Origin: Annulohypoxylon bovei var. microspora
Lineage: Eukaryota; Ascomycota; Sordariomycetes; Xylariales; Hypoxylaceae
NCBI GenBank assembly: GCA_022836615.1
Contig: MU405365.1
Location: 25,002 to 89,001 of the forward strand
DNA length: 64,000 nucleotides
Reading direction: 5' to 3'
Shown in pieces: positions 1-9,623 of the stretch. A program made the position numbers and the translations under genes. Each line of letters begins with the position of its first letter. Positions within the stretch are counted from its first letter, which is position 1. Below the pieces are notes generated by a model. It saw only the letters and a program-made list of their open reading frames with translations. It was not told the origin of the DNA and searched no databases.

Positions 1-1128
1 GTTGTACGAACAACAATATTGCCATTCGGAAGTCATGGTGAGACGCCACAATCAATGTCAGAGGCGAGAACCTCATTGTCTCGGATCCTAACATGGGCTC
101 TTAGGGACGAGACCGACGATGTAACCAGGGCTGATTATATCCGAGCTGTGCACTGCCTCGCCGCGAAGTCACCATTGATGGACACGAAGTTTGCTCCCGG
201 TGCTGTCAATAGACTGGATGACTTTACGTATATTCATATAAATCAAACTAACATCATTCATCAATCAGTGAGTGGACTAAGAATCACGTTGTCTTTGGTA
301 CACTATACTAAATGAGCACTATAGGGTTACTTACTTCCCTGGCATCGACTATTTCTATGGCAGATTGAGAAGGCACTCCGTGAAGAGTGCGGATACAAGG
401 GGCACCTCCCATACTGGGATGTCCCTCGATTCTCCGAAGACCAGACCAAGTCTAAGCTCTTCGACGGCTCCATGACATCTTTCGGTGGCAACGGCGCATT
501 TGTACCCCACGATCCAAGGAAGGTTATCATACCTGGCTTAGTCATAAGCAACTTCACGCTACCAAAACCCGCCGGCACGGGAGGGGGGTGTGTCACAGAT
601 GGCCCTTTCCAGAACTTCACGATCAGCCTAGGCCCTGTCGTAAAAGAGGTCATCGACCCGGCAAATAAATACGGATACGAGCCGAATTCTCGATGCCTGT
701 CACGGGATTTCTACGACGGTGCGAGTAAAGGAGTATTGAACTGGGCTAATGCGACGACAATCGTAAAGTCCAACACCATCAAGGAGCTGAGGAATAATAT
801 TGAGGACTTGTGGCACTTGAACTCTCACACGTTCGTTGGTGCTGAAGCAGCGGATCCATTCAGCACGCCTAACGATCCAGTGTTCTATCTACTTCACGCC
901 CAAATCGACCGCCTCTGGGCAATATGGCAAGGTCAGGATTTGAAGCAAAGGACGTACACCATCGACGGGAACAGGACATTCTTAGGCATCCCACTAGACT
1001 TCGCTCCGAATGTGCCGCCAAGCCTAGCGACAATTGAAGACCCAATGGATATGGGCTTAGGGTGGTATCCCAAGACTAAGGAGGGGTTGCCAATGACCGA
1101 ATATGGGAGATGTTATATTTACGAATAG
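1..1128 (+). CDS. Tyrosinase (type-3 copper), 5' partial, 3 exons visible
   Basis: Copper monooxygenase of the tyrosinase family, which oxidises phenols to quinones (melanin or secondary metabolism). The gene enters from the left edge; the visible CDS is join(<1..37, 105..267, 325..1128). The first partial exon reads CTNNNIAIRKS and splices to WDETDDVTRADYIRAV, the usual start of the tyrosinase core. The introns (38-104 and 268-324) have GTGAGA and GTGAGT donors and CCTAACA and TACTAAA branch sites. CuA histidines are in IHINQTNIIH and LLPWHR; CuB histidines are in HLNSH and in DPVFYLLHAQIDRLW, where the family normally has HH, so the first His is Leu while the copper-binding second His remains. 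The C-terminus GRCYIYE resembles the short-tyrosinase ending. No signal peptide can be judged because the start is missing. The substrate is unknown. Family assignment is firm. Confidence 0.9.
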
Positions 1129-2374
1129 ACGGCGTAGTTAGCTGATATTTTCTTACTCACCTTACGGATATAATGTTTATTAGATACCTACATAGATGCA
1201 CGAGATACGAGTTACGGATGGTACTTCGGATTAAAAGTCATTAGCGATGTTGAAATCAACTATAATGGAAATAAAATGTCAAATTTCGAGAAAGAAGCTG
1301 AGCGCGACAATAGGTAAGCAGTAAATATTTTAATATGACAATCCCTCCATGCTTCAAAAATCTGTAGCCAGCCCTATTTTGCTAAGTGGGTATGTCTCAT
1401 CAAACCGTTGAAGGATTTTTCTCGGGACCGGCAATCATGATAAACGTTTTAGCTTGGTACTCAAATTAGATTATCCCTCCTTATCAATATGCTAAATAGG
1501 TACCTAAGGATTAGACCTTCGCAATGTCTCTAATGGAATAAGACATATGTATCCCTATATTAGGCACCTACCTAATATTAAGGATGCTTTGAGGGATCAA
1601 CATTGTATTATCTATAAATCCTGAAAGAGCCGTTATGGGAAGTATTTTTACGAGGGCTGAGATAATATCAATAAAGGGAATATGAAAGAAGGAGATATTA
1701 GTAAATATTATCCTAATATCTCTCTTCTAGGTAAATAGGTAGCCCCTATTTTAGGGTATCGAAATGTCTCGATTGCGGTAGATGGAAACTACACCTCTCC
1801 TAGACGCAGAAATAGAGTGTAGTCCTAAATTTAGAACGGCTGGTATATACGGTGCTTCAGCGGCTAAGCAGACGTTTGTATGCTGTATTATATGTATCAT
1901 ATATTCACTTTGAAGATAAAGTCCAACATATATACCTGGTGATCCCTTATACCCCAGATATCTGGTCCTATTAGATGCCGCCCCAATGATGCAAGATGAT
2001 ATTATTTAGCCTAATGAAACTACGTGCAACATAGAGGTCCAGAATGCCATAAGGGTCTTCGAATTCATCACGCGGGGTGGGGGTTCCATCTAGAGAGCTC
2101 ACATGCAAAGTCGCATTGACTAAAATGGAAGATCCGTGAGGCTTGTAAGTGCCGGCATGAATCTAGACTCATGTCTTAGACCTACCTATATTTTCTTGAA
2201 TAATGTCTACACCCTGACTTGTATGTTTAGCGAGGTATAAGTATGAGTGGCGTTCTTCGGAAGGAGGTCCTCATGATCGACGACAAGCATTGATAACTAC
2301 CTACCTAGGCACGCGGAGAGTCGTAGCTGTAGCTGATCTAGGGAAACACGACAGCAAAGATTGCTCTTGGCACC
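1129..2374. other. Intergenic, no gene seen
   Basis: AT-rich spacer between the tyrosinase stop and the carboxylesterase start. It has many TAGGTA/TACCTA-type words but no ORF or RNA gene I can support. It must hold the terminator of the first gene and the promoter of the second. Confidence 0.6.
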
Positions 2375-3979
2375 ATGGTATTTAATTCATTTATATTGGC
2401 GATGGTACGATTGATATTACTAAGTACCATTCTCTATGGGATCGTCACCTCCAGCCGTCTATGCGACCTAGAAAGCAGTCCCAACTTTACGATAGGGACC
2501 TTGACCGGGACATATACCGGTCTCCAGAATCCGGATTTTCCGGGCGTCAGAGAATTTCGAAACATCCCGTATGCCGAGCCCCCCGTTGGAAAGCTCCGGT
2601 GGAAACCGCCGGTGGCTCTCCAGCCTTCCCAAAGTCATCATTACTCCACCCGATTCCCACCATCTTGTCCTCAGTATCTGTCATCTAAATTATCGTTATG
2701 GAATGCCAACATCACAAATTTCTCGATCAGTACCGGTGACCAAAGTCACCACGCAGGAGAAATGGCACAGACAACTGCAGAAGATTGCCTGGGCCTTGCA
2801 ATCTGGACCCCTATCAATGCTACATCGCAAGATAAGCTCCCTGTAGGGTTATTTATGCCAGGCGGTAGCTTCAGGGGCGGCGGCTTAGATGCTCCTCACC
2901 ACATACCGGCAGGGTGGGTCGACCGTAGCCAAAGGCATATCATGGTAACGATGAATTATAGAGTCAACATGTTCGGGTTTCCAAACTCAGTCGGGTTAGA
3001 AGATCAGAACCTTGGAATTCTAGACCAAAGACTTGCCCTTGAGTGGGTTCATGCCAACATCGAGGCTTTCGGAGGCGACCCCAACCGGATCACATTATGG
3101 GGTCACTCAGCTGGTGGAGTTTCAGCAGATGTTCTCAACTTCGCATATCACGAAGACCCGTTAGTGGCTGGACTTTTTCTTATGTCAGGGGCAGCTATGC
3201 GGACATTTGCTCAGGGTGACAACGCGCTGCAAACAAACTTCACCTATGTTGCTAGGGAGCTTGGATGTGATTTCCCTGATAACGCCGAAGCTGAACTTGA
3301 ATGCATGCAACAAATCCCTGTGAATTTAATCACGAATTTTGTCGGCCATTATGAGGATGGCGGAAAGAAACCTCGCCTATTGTTTCGACCAACCGCCGAC
3401 GACAAGGTCATATTCAAGAACTACATGGATAGGGCAGAACAAGGTCTAATATCAAGAATTCCAGCACTTATAAGCGATACCTCGAATGAACAATCTAGTC
3501 TCATCACATATCCCATTGACAACCTACTGGCTGGTCCTAATATGACCGATGTCGACAAAGGAACTTTAGACGACTTCATATGCCCAGCATATAACTCGTC
3601 GAATTTCAGAGATTTCAACAACCTCACTACCTACCGGTACCAATATGCTGGAAACTACTCGAACCTGACTCCATTCTCGTGGATGGGTGCCTACCACGGC
3701 GCCGATCTACCGATGATTTTTGGAAGTTATAACCTCACAGGAGATGCCACGGTCTTCCAGAGGCAAGTAGCAGAGGCAATGCAGGATTATGTGTTAGCTT
3801 TTATAATTGATCCGGAGAATGGTTTAAGGGATCTAGGCTGGCTCCCTAGCAATGCAGATTTAAAGGGGGACATGGTGCGTTTTGGTGGGGGTGATACTAT
3901 AGTTCAAAATATCAGCTCGTCAGACATAGATAGTGCATGTATAGGCAAAGGGATATACGATTCACATCCCTATATATAA
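2375..3979 (+). CDS. Secreted type-B carboxylesterase/lipase
   Basis: Single-exon gene of 534 aa, close to the usual length of fungal carboxylesterase/cholinesterase-family enzymes, which hydrolyse carboxylic esters. The start at 2375 has a good CACCATGG context. A hydrophobic leader over about residues 1-27 predicts secretion. Family marks in order: a DFPGVREFRNIPYAEPPVG-like block, AEDCLGLAIWTP, the nucleophile elbow GHSAGG (Ser245), acid candidate Glu372 in SNEQSS, and His441 in AYHGADLPMIFG. The triad is therefore complete. Several N-glycosylation sequons (for example NFT, NLT, NYS) fit an extracellular protein. The substrate cannot be told from sequence. It lies 1.2 kb downstream of the tyrosinase on the same strand; a functional link is only a possibility. 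Confidence 0.93.
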   Translation: MVFNSFILAMVRLILLSTILYGIVTSSRLCDLESSPNFTIGTLTGTYTGLQNPDFPGVREFRNIPYAEPPVGKLRWKPPVALQPSQSHHYSTRFPPSCPQYLSSKLSLWNANITNFSISTGDQSHHAGEMAQTTAEDCLGLAIWTPINATSQDKLPVGLFMPGGSFRGGGLDAPHHIPAGWVDRSQRHIMVTMNYRVNMFGFPNSVGLEDQNLGILDQRLALEWVHANIEAFGGDPNRITLWGHSAGGVSADVLNFAYHEDPLVAGLFLMSGAAMRTFAQGDNALQTNFTYVARELGCDFPDNAEAELECMQQIPVNLITNFVGHYEDGGKKPRLLFRPTADDKVIFKNYMDRAEQGLISRIPALISDTSNEQSSLITYPIDNLLAGPNMTDVDKGTLDDFICPAYNSSNFRDFNNLTTYRYQYAGNYSNLTPFSWMGAYHGADLPMIFGSYNLTGDATVFQRQVAEAMQDYVLAFIIDPENGLRDLGWLPSNADLKGDMVRFGGGDTIVQNISSSDIDSACIGKGIYDSHPYI

Positions 3980-4584
3980 ACTTAAGAATCGAAATCTGAA
4001 AGCAACAAACTGAGTACAAGTCTGGGTGAATTTGCGTGAGACTTGCAGGGTGTGCCTTTTAGAGCCTAGAAATTTAGGCTGTGAATCATCTCATTAGGTA
4101 CCTAGGTATCTATTGTCGTTCTCGAATTAACTAGGAAGTTGTAGTCATTCATGTGAGCCTGTGCACATAGGTACCTACGTACATTCATTTTTAAAGATTG
4201 TGTGGGGTCTCCCTGTGGGCGACGAAGATAGTGGTGATGGATGCAAGTAAAAATAGCGCGGAGGGTAACGCCACAGTAGGCGTTAAGAATTTACAAGGCT
4301 CCCACCTAGAGAACCTAATTGTCATCTATCGAATCCTTACAAAGACGCAAGTTTCCATGGCGACCACCAGTATATTCTAATTATTACAACACGCAGTCCT
4401 CGTCAATTTATCAGGCCCCCTCCTTTACACCTTAGTTTTCTCAACAAAGTTCTCCCGGAGACGTGTCAGTTCTATTGTAATCAAAATTTCCCTCACAACT
4501 CCTCTTTACATTAAAATTCATCTCACGCGTTACGAAGTTCTCGTCCTTATTTTTCCACATTGCGAAAAGATTAACATCATCAAG
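3980..4584. other. Intergenic, no gene seen
   Basis: Spacer with an exact TACCTAGGTA palindrome at 4099-4108. A 60-codon ORF at 4198-4380 has no recognisable motif and I do not accept it. It probably contains the promoter of the downstream Q/P-rich gene. Confidence 0.5.
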
Positions 4585-5691
4585 ATGGCAAATTTTCGTG
4601 ATCAAACCATGAACACGACGAATGGAGGACGCGCCAGACCTTACAATGCCCCCCCTGAAGATTACGTGCAAGATTTCGACTTCTTTAACTCTCCTCGAGA
4701 TACCATCGGTCAATATTCAGCGTCTCCTCGAAGCAGAATGGCGGCCCCTTCCAATCCATATGCACATATGACCCCATTAGCACCACAGGCACAAGCACAA
4801 CTCACGCAACCGCAGTTCACGCAACCGCAGTTCATGCAACCACAGTTCATGCAACCACAGTTCACACAATCGCGATTTGCACCACCACAACCAACACCAC
4901 CACCACCACCTACCACCGGACCACAATGGACACCACATGTACCTACTTTCGGGTTTCCACATTCTGCCGTATCAGGATTGTCGGGACCAAGTGGGTTTGC
5001 ACACAACCTCGCGACAGCATTTGTACCTAGCCATCAAACCATGCCAATGTCTAACAACATACAACTGTCTGCTCAGCAACACATCTATCATGAGGCCCCC
5101 GTGAATGCCTACCATCAGGGTCAACAATCGAGCAAGAGAGTCAAGAAGAATGTTGCTCCTCCTCCTCGCCCGAACAAGACCCCTCAACCCCCCCAACAAC
5201 AGGAAGCTCCGCCATCACTTCCCTATGGCTTAGACAAGATCTGGGCCGAAAACCGACGCATGAGCGCCGAAGCTAAGCGTATCGAAGCCGAGAAGAAGGA
5301 ACAGGAAGCAGAGCGCGAGGCACAGAACCAACCTGCCCAAATGGCCAGACCCGTTGTAAGAGCTGCACCATCCCCAGCGAAGCCGGCAAAGAGCACTAGA
5401 CAGACGAACCCCGAGAGTCAAGGAGCAATTCATGTTGGCACGACCAACCAACAACAAAGCATTGTCGATGTATACGCCGTAAAGAAGCAGCGTGGCCAGA
5501 CTATCGAGTTCAAAGCGGCCCCATGCGGCTCGACCCTGGATCAGATCCATGAAGGCGATGTCATCCGGTTCGAGAAGATACGCCTGAATGTTTATTTCGA
5601 GAACATGAACAAGAGTCAGGTCGGTATTTGGGTTATACAGCTCCTTACTACCGTTCCAGGTCGCAACGACGAGATCATAAGATGGTCTTGA
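4585..5691 (+). CDS. Q/P-rich protein of unknown function
   Basis: Intronless ORF of 368 aa with a good AAGATGGC start context. I do not recognise the family. Residues 1-220 are low complexity and probably disordered. They include five tandem xQPQF-type pentapeptides (about residues 74-98) and a proline run before ITGPQW-like sequence near residue 110. A charged helix with coiled-coil character follows (RRMSAEAKRIEAEKKEQEAE, about 230-250). The last about 85 residues (from SIVDVYAVKKQRG to IIRWS) look folded, with alternating hydrophobics, and may be the conserved part. No signal peptide or membrane segment. The length, start context and C-terminal composition support a real gene; function is open. 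Confidence 0.7.
   Translation: MANFRDQTMNTTNGGRARPYNAPPEDYVQDFDFFNSPRDTIGQYSASPRSRMAAPSNPYAHMTPLAPQAQAQLTQPQFTQPQFMQPQFMQPQFTQSRFAPPQPTPPPPPTTGPQWTPHVPTFGFPHSAVSGLSGPSGFAHNLATAFVPSHQTMPMSNNIQLSAQQHIYHEAPVNAYHQGQQSSKRVKKNVAPPPRPNKTPQPPQQQEAPPSLPYGLDKIWAENRRMSAEAKRIEAEKKEQEAEREAQNQPAQMARPVVRAAPSPAKPAKSTRQTNPESQGAIHVGTTNQQQSIVDVYAVKKQRGQTIEFKAAPCGSTLDQIHEGDVIRFEKIRLNVYFENMNKSQVGIWVIQLLTTVPGRNDEIIRWS
4804..4878 (+). repeat. 15-bp coding minisatellite, 5 copies
   Basis: Five adjoining 15-bp units within the Q/P-rich gene, each encoding (T/M)QPQF, with the last diverged to TQSRF. The first two units are identical to each other, as are the third and fourth. In-frame period, so copy-number change would alter protein length without frameshift. 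Confidence 0.85.
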
Positions 5692-6213
5692 GATCTACAG
5701 AACAAACTTCTTTCTCCTTGAAACCCCGGGGTGGCTGTCAGTGCCGCACCGACAAACTTTACCAAACAGTCATGAACAAGTCTTGATACATGATAGACTT
5801 TGGTGATTAGCAACTGTTGCTACTTCTTTATGCTACTTAGGTAACTAAGACAGCAGAGAAGGGGGGGGGGGAGGGGATAGGTTGCATAACTGTATGAATG
5901 AAACCGATGAATTAAACCCTGTGTCTACCACTATTGCCTGTTTTACGTTATGCATGATGTAAATTATATGTTTAAGATGATCTTGCTATCCGCTGAACTA
6001 GTTCCTAGAGGAATTTTGAGCTATTCACGATGGTATGTAAAAGAATTTTCCACAACGAAACATACCTGGTCAGATAAATCTAGATATCTAAAAAAAGTTC
6101 CATGGCCGTTAAGATATAGTAAACCTCCATACTACATCCATTTTCTTATCAACAGAAATAGTAAAGCTTTAGGTATGCAGGCAGGTACTTAAGCTCGGTA
6201 TCCTTAACACCAC
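5692..6213. other. Intergenic (convergent 3' ends), G-run
   Basis: Region between two converging genes, so it should hold two 3' ends. It contains an 11-base G run at 5861-5871 followed by AGGGG. An 80-codon ORF at 5950-6192 shows no family features and is not accepted. Confidence 0.5.
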
Positions 6214-7965
6214 CTAGCTCCCTTTCCCCTCTAGTTGTTCCCGGAGATAATTAACGAAGTCCAGATTTTGCCTTCTCATTTTCTCGAGGGTGTTGCGCAT
6301 CTCCTGGTTTCCCATAGCAAGTGAATCATCGATTGCATGTAAGATTTGCGTCGAAACCTCTTCTGCAGTAGGGTAGTGGCCGAATTGGTAAAAGGTGAAC
6401 GCAACGAAGCCCTCCTGACTTAGTGACTGTATCGAACGATTCCCTCGTTCCCATGGGGATCTCAAGCATATGAGAAGCTCGTTAGCGATTGCTTTTGTTT
6501 GCTCATCAAGTGACTTTGAAAGTCGTATCTTAAACAGCCAGAGGAGAGATTGAATGGTCTCTATGTGATATCTTCCTAGATGCGATTTGTGGGAATCATA
6601 GATATATTGTGATTCGGCATAGACATCCCTGCCCTTGAAGTAAATAGGATCTTTCTCCTCATTTTCTCCCCAAGGACCGGGATTTACCAGGGACTTGATT
6701 TTGTAGCCAAGCCTCAACTCTTCACGTCGGACACATAACGTGGAAACATGAGTCTTGCCAAGAATCTCCTTGACAACTTTGGCAGCTTCTTCCAGCTGTT
6801 CTCTCGCTCCTATACACACACCATAGTCTTTCTGGGTCTCGCTTGTTACGATAGCAAGTCGGCCGAGGGTTGCCGCTGTAACGAGGTGTGTATTACCAAG
6901 CTGAGCCTTCTCTTGCACCCAGATCGCTCTTAGGATGGATATGGCAAAGTCCTTAGCAGACCGCCGAAACACGATATCTGCTTGCGCTGTCAAAACGTCC
7001 AGGAACTGGGGGTGTGGTTTCTGTCCCAAGAAAGCCGCCTTAGGATCTCGCACAAAGGTATTTAAGAAATCAACAAGCTTATACTGTGGGATTCCAGTAC
7101 CTTCAATTGATTGACGTGTCCCGCGCAACATCCAATGCCTGTAATATTCCTGAAGTTTCATCTCCAGTGCTGGAACAAGACGTCTTTCGGCAGCTTCAAT
7201 CCTCCCCCTTTTGATATAAATTTTCGCTAGGAAGCACTGATACTGAAACAGGTCTGGATGGTCGCTCGTAAGAGAGTTCTCGAGGGCTGGCATAATTGGT
7301 TCGAGGTCTGCTTCAGCCCCCGAATAGTCGCCGGAATAATATTTCACACCCGCCAATTGCACCTTGCAATGAAGCGTCAACCCATTATTGTCGCCTAGTG
7401 CTCCTTTTGTTCTTCGGATCAAGGATGTGGCCATATTCATAGCAGAAACGAAGTGCCATAGGTTTAGGAGAATGATTACCATAATACTCGTGGTTACCAG
7501 CGTCAGCGGATGTTCATACCCTTTCTCTTCGCTCAGCATTTTGATGGTTCTCCTGCAAAGTCCTTCCGCTTCACTAGGCTTCGAGTTGAGGGCCAGTAGT
7601 AGAGCTCGAAAACTCGAGATCTCAAGTCTTGTGATATGTTCCTGCGTATAAAGCTTCCGATAGCCGCGCTCAGCGCGATCAAGCTCCTCGAGGGCCTTCT
7701 GGTAGTTCCCATAAATCATATCCATAGCTGCAATAGCTAAATAGCGTCTACAATCTCTGATTTCTCGCCGTTGGTCGTGGTGAAGATTCTTGTCGAATTC
7801 CGGCCTTTTCAACGCCAACCGTTGTTTCCTCTCTCGTGCTTGCTCAAAAGGTAGATCTTGTAGAAGACCGTACTTGATTTCGACATAGTGCTCCAGATTA
7901 TTAATGCTAAAAAGGTCCGGTGAGATTTTAACGCGTCCTTTAGAGGAGTTCCCTACGGAAGTCAT
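6214..7965 (-). CDS. Tetratricopeptide-repeat protein (kinesin-light-chain/NLR-type TPRs)
   Basis: Intronless 583-aa ORF with ATG in the context CAACATGAC. It shows helical TPR-like repeats at about residues 73-106, 115-143, 157-186, 198-228 and 238-270, with more in the C-terminal half. Several repeat junctions carry the G..HP.T motif typical of TPR_10/TPR_12 repeats (YEHPLTL, SDHPDLF, GNTHLVTAAT, GKTHVSTL, GRYHIETIQ). Such repeats end many fungal NLR-type proteins (NACHT or NB-ARC plus TPR). No nucleotide-binding domain is visible here, and none is encoded just upstream, so it is a stand-alone TPR protein or a truncated relative. It probably acts as a cytoplasmic scaffold; no signal peptide. 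Function unknown. Confidence 0.8.
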   Translation of the reverse strand: MTSVGNSSKGRVKISPDLFSINNLEHYVEIKYGLLQDLPFEQARERKQRLALKRPEFDKNLHHDQRREIRDCRRYLAIAAMDMIYGNYQKALEELDRAERGYRKLYTQEHITRLEISSFRALLLALNSKPSEAEGLCRRTIKMLSEEKGYEHPLTLVTTSIMVIILLNLWHFVSAMNMATSLIRRTKGALGDNNGLTLHCKVQLAGVKYYSGDYSGAEADLEPIMPALENSLTSDHPDLFQYQCFLAKIYIKRGRIEAAERRLVPALEMKLQEYYRHWMLRGTRQSIEGTGIPQYKLVDFLNTFVRDPKAAFLGQKPHPQFLDVLTAQADIVFRRSAKDFAISILRAIWVQEKAQLGNTHLVTAATLGRLAIVTSETQKDYGVCIGAREQLEEAAKVVKEILGKTHVSTLCVRREELRLGYKIKSLVNPGPWGENEEKDPIYFKGRDVYAESQYIYDSHKSHLGRYHIETIQSLLWLFKIRLSKSLDEQTKAIANELLICLRSPWERGNRSIQSLSQEGFVAFTFYQFGHYPTAEEVSTQILHAIDDSLAMGNQEMRNTLEKMRRQNLDFVNYLREQLEGKGS

Positions 7966-8814
7966 GTTGTTTGTTTCTAGAGATGATATCGCTGAATCTT
8001 TGGTAGTTTACCAAAGGAGGTAAGGTAGATTGAAAGCTGTAGGAATTCATTTATACAGAAATAAATGTTGCGGATAGGTACCTACCTAGCTATTCGGACT
8101 CACCCCTTGAATAGCAAGTTCTTACTTTAGGTTAGTTATGGTTGAATATGAGTAAATGAATGGGTGAAGCAGTTCCCCTGATCGTCTACCTACCTAGGTA
8201 GGGAGGTATCTATGATACATCGCATCTCAGTGCTCCCCTGCGACAGAGGTTCCGACTGAATCAACGTAATCTGATGAGGAGTATGATGTCCATATTTGCC
8301 TTCTTAGCAAATTCCAAGATATTCGACCGTTACACCAATTAGTCCTCGGTTGAATAGCAGTAGATCGCAAACTCGGCCGAGTGACAAACGGCGTTGCCAA
8401 CCGTTTAGTCATAATAGCAAATTTTCGTCGCATTGAGTTGTCTTTGGAGCACATATATTCACTGTTTGCCTAATACCCTGTAACTAGTTAGTGACCCATG
8501 CTGCCCATGTAGCTCTTGGTGATTTTTACCTATTTTACGCGCATTGTGACATCGTGACATCACATCGTCCCGTTGTCGGTATCCTTCTTGGGGATTCAAT
8601 TCTAACTTACAATCATTCCCTGAAAGACGCGTATAAATAGTAGATTACCTTGACAGGATCCAGATCCTTATCGTGTCCTATTTAATACTTATATCGGACA
8701 TTGGACTTCCAGACTTCCAGACAAGATATCGAAGTTTAACGCCTCATTGATCAAGTGCGCTGTTGATTGTCGATCAAAGAAAAATCCCCGCAATCGAAAT
8801 CAAGTACCAACACA
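7966..8814. other. Divergent intergenic region
   Basis: Between divergently transcribed genes, so it should hold both promoters. It contains the TACCTAGGTA palindrome at 8191-8200 and a TATA box at 8632-8639. A 75-codon minus-strand ORF at 8227-8454 has no recognisable features and is not accepted. Confidence 0.55.
8632..8639 (+). promoter_or_regulatory. TATA box for the small secreted protein gene
   Basis: TATAAATA lies about 175 bp upstream of the ATG at 8815 and is the only good TATA match in that interval. Assignment is inferred from position and strand. Confidence 0.45.
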
Positions 8815-9180
8815 ATGCATTTTTCAACCACTCTCAAGGTCCTTGTCATGACTGCTTCAATTCTTTTCAAATCTTCATCGGGATGGTCATTTACCATGTA
8901 CGGCGATGCGGGCTGCGGCAACTCGACGTCCTCAACCACGGATGCAGACAAGGTGGAACAACCAGGCGATGTGGCATGCGATCCGGTCCCTAACGCCGAC
9001 CGGCACAAATCGATCCTAGGCGATATTCCGGCGGGCAGCGAGTGTAGGATATCGCTCTACCCTTCCGAGGGTTGCGGCGATAGGGAAGCGTTTAGTCTCA
9101 CTCAATATACCACCACCTGCTTCTCCCTCGAGGATTTCACCGTGCCGCTTGCATTTTACAGGGCCACTGATTGTGCATGA
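8815..9180 (+). CDS. Small secreted cysteine-rich protein (effector-like)
   Basis: 121-aa protein. I use the ATG at 8815 rather than the upstream in-frame one at 8767, because only this start puts a hydrophobic leader (about residues 1-23, ending near SSSGWS) at the N-terminus. The mature part has six cysteines (34, 55, 77, 87, 102, 120), enough for three disulfides, in C-x20-C-x21-C-x9-C-x14-C-x17-C spacing. Size, secretion signal and even cysteine count match the profile of fungal candidate effectors or other small secreted proteins, but I recognise no family. A TATA box precedes it at 8632. No intron visible. Confidence 0.7.
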   Translation: MHFSTTLKVLVMTASILFKSSSGWSFTMYGDAGCGNSTSSTTDADKVEQPGDVACDPVPNADRHKSILGDIPAGSECRISLYPSEGCGDREAFSLTQYTTTCFSLEDFTVPLAFYRATDCA

Positions 9181-9623
9181 TTGAGTATTAGCTGGATTGT
9201 GGATTGTGGATTGTGAAAGGAGTTTGGTTTAACAAGGTTGAGGTGTCAGATGAGAAAAGACAGGGTTCTAATTCTATCCATTTATTTATGTAGACAAATT
9301 TGCATAATTGGATAAGTTAGTAATAATGCATTTGTTATGAATTTAGTGATACCTACATCTGTACAAGCAGCTGGGTACCTAGGTACTTAACGATCAAACG
9401 ATTGACAGCAGGTGAGTCATAAGGTTAGGGGCTAGATCCTTACATCATGCGCTATGAATCCAGCTGACGTAAGTAAATTCCTAACATCTAACAGGCGACG
9501 TAGAACGCGCTTTGACGCGACTCTATTTGAATTAACCCAACAACTACATGATTACAAGTCTCAGTTTTGTAACTCTTCCTCATTTCTCCCAAGTCCTTTT
9601 ACGAAAGCCTAGCCCCGTCGAAT
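9181..9623. other. Intergenic, no gene seen
   Basis: Contains a TACCTAGGTA copy at 9376-9385 and a short direct repeat of GGATTGTG just after the preceding stop. No other feature found. Confidence 0.5.
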
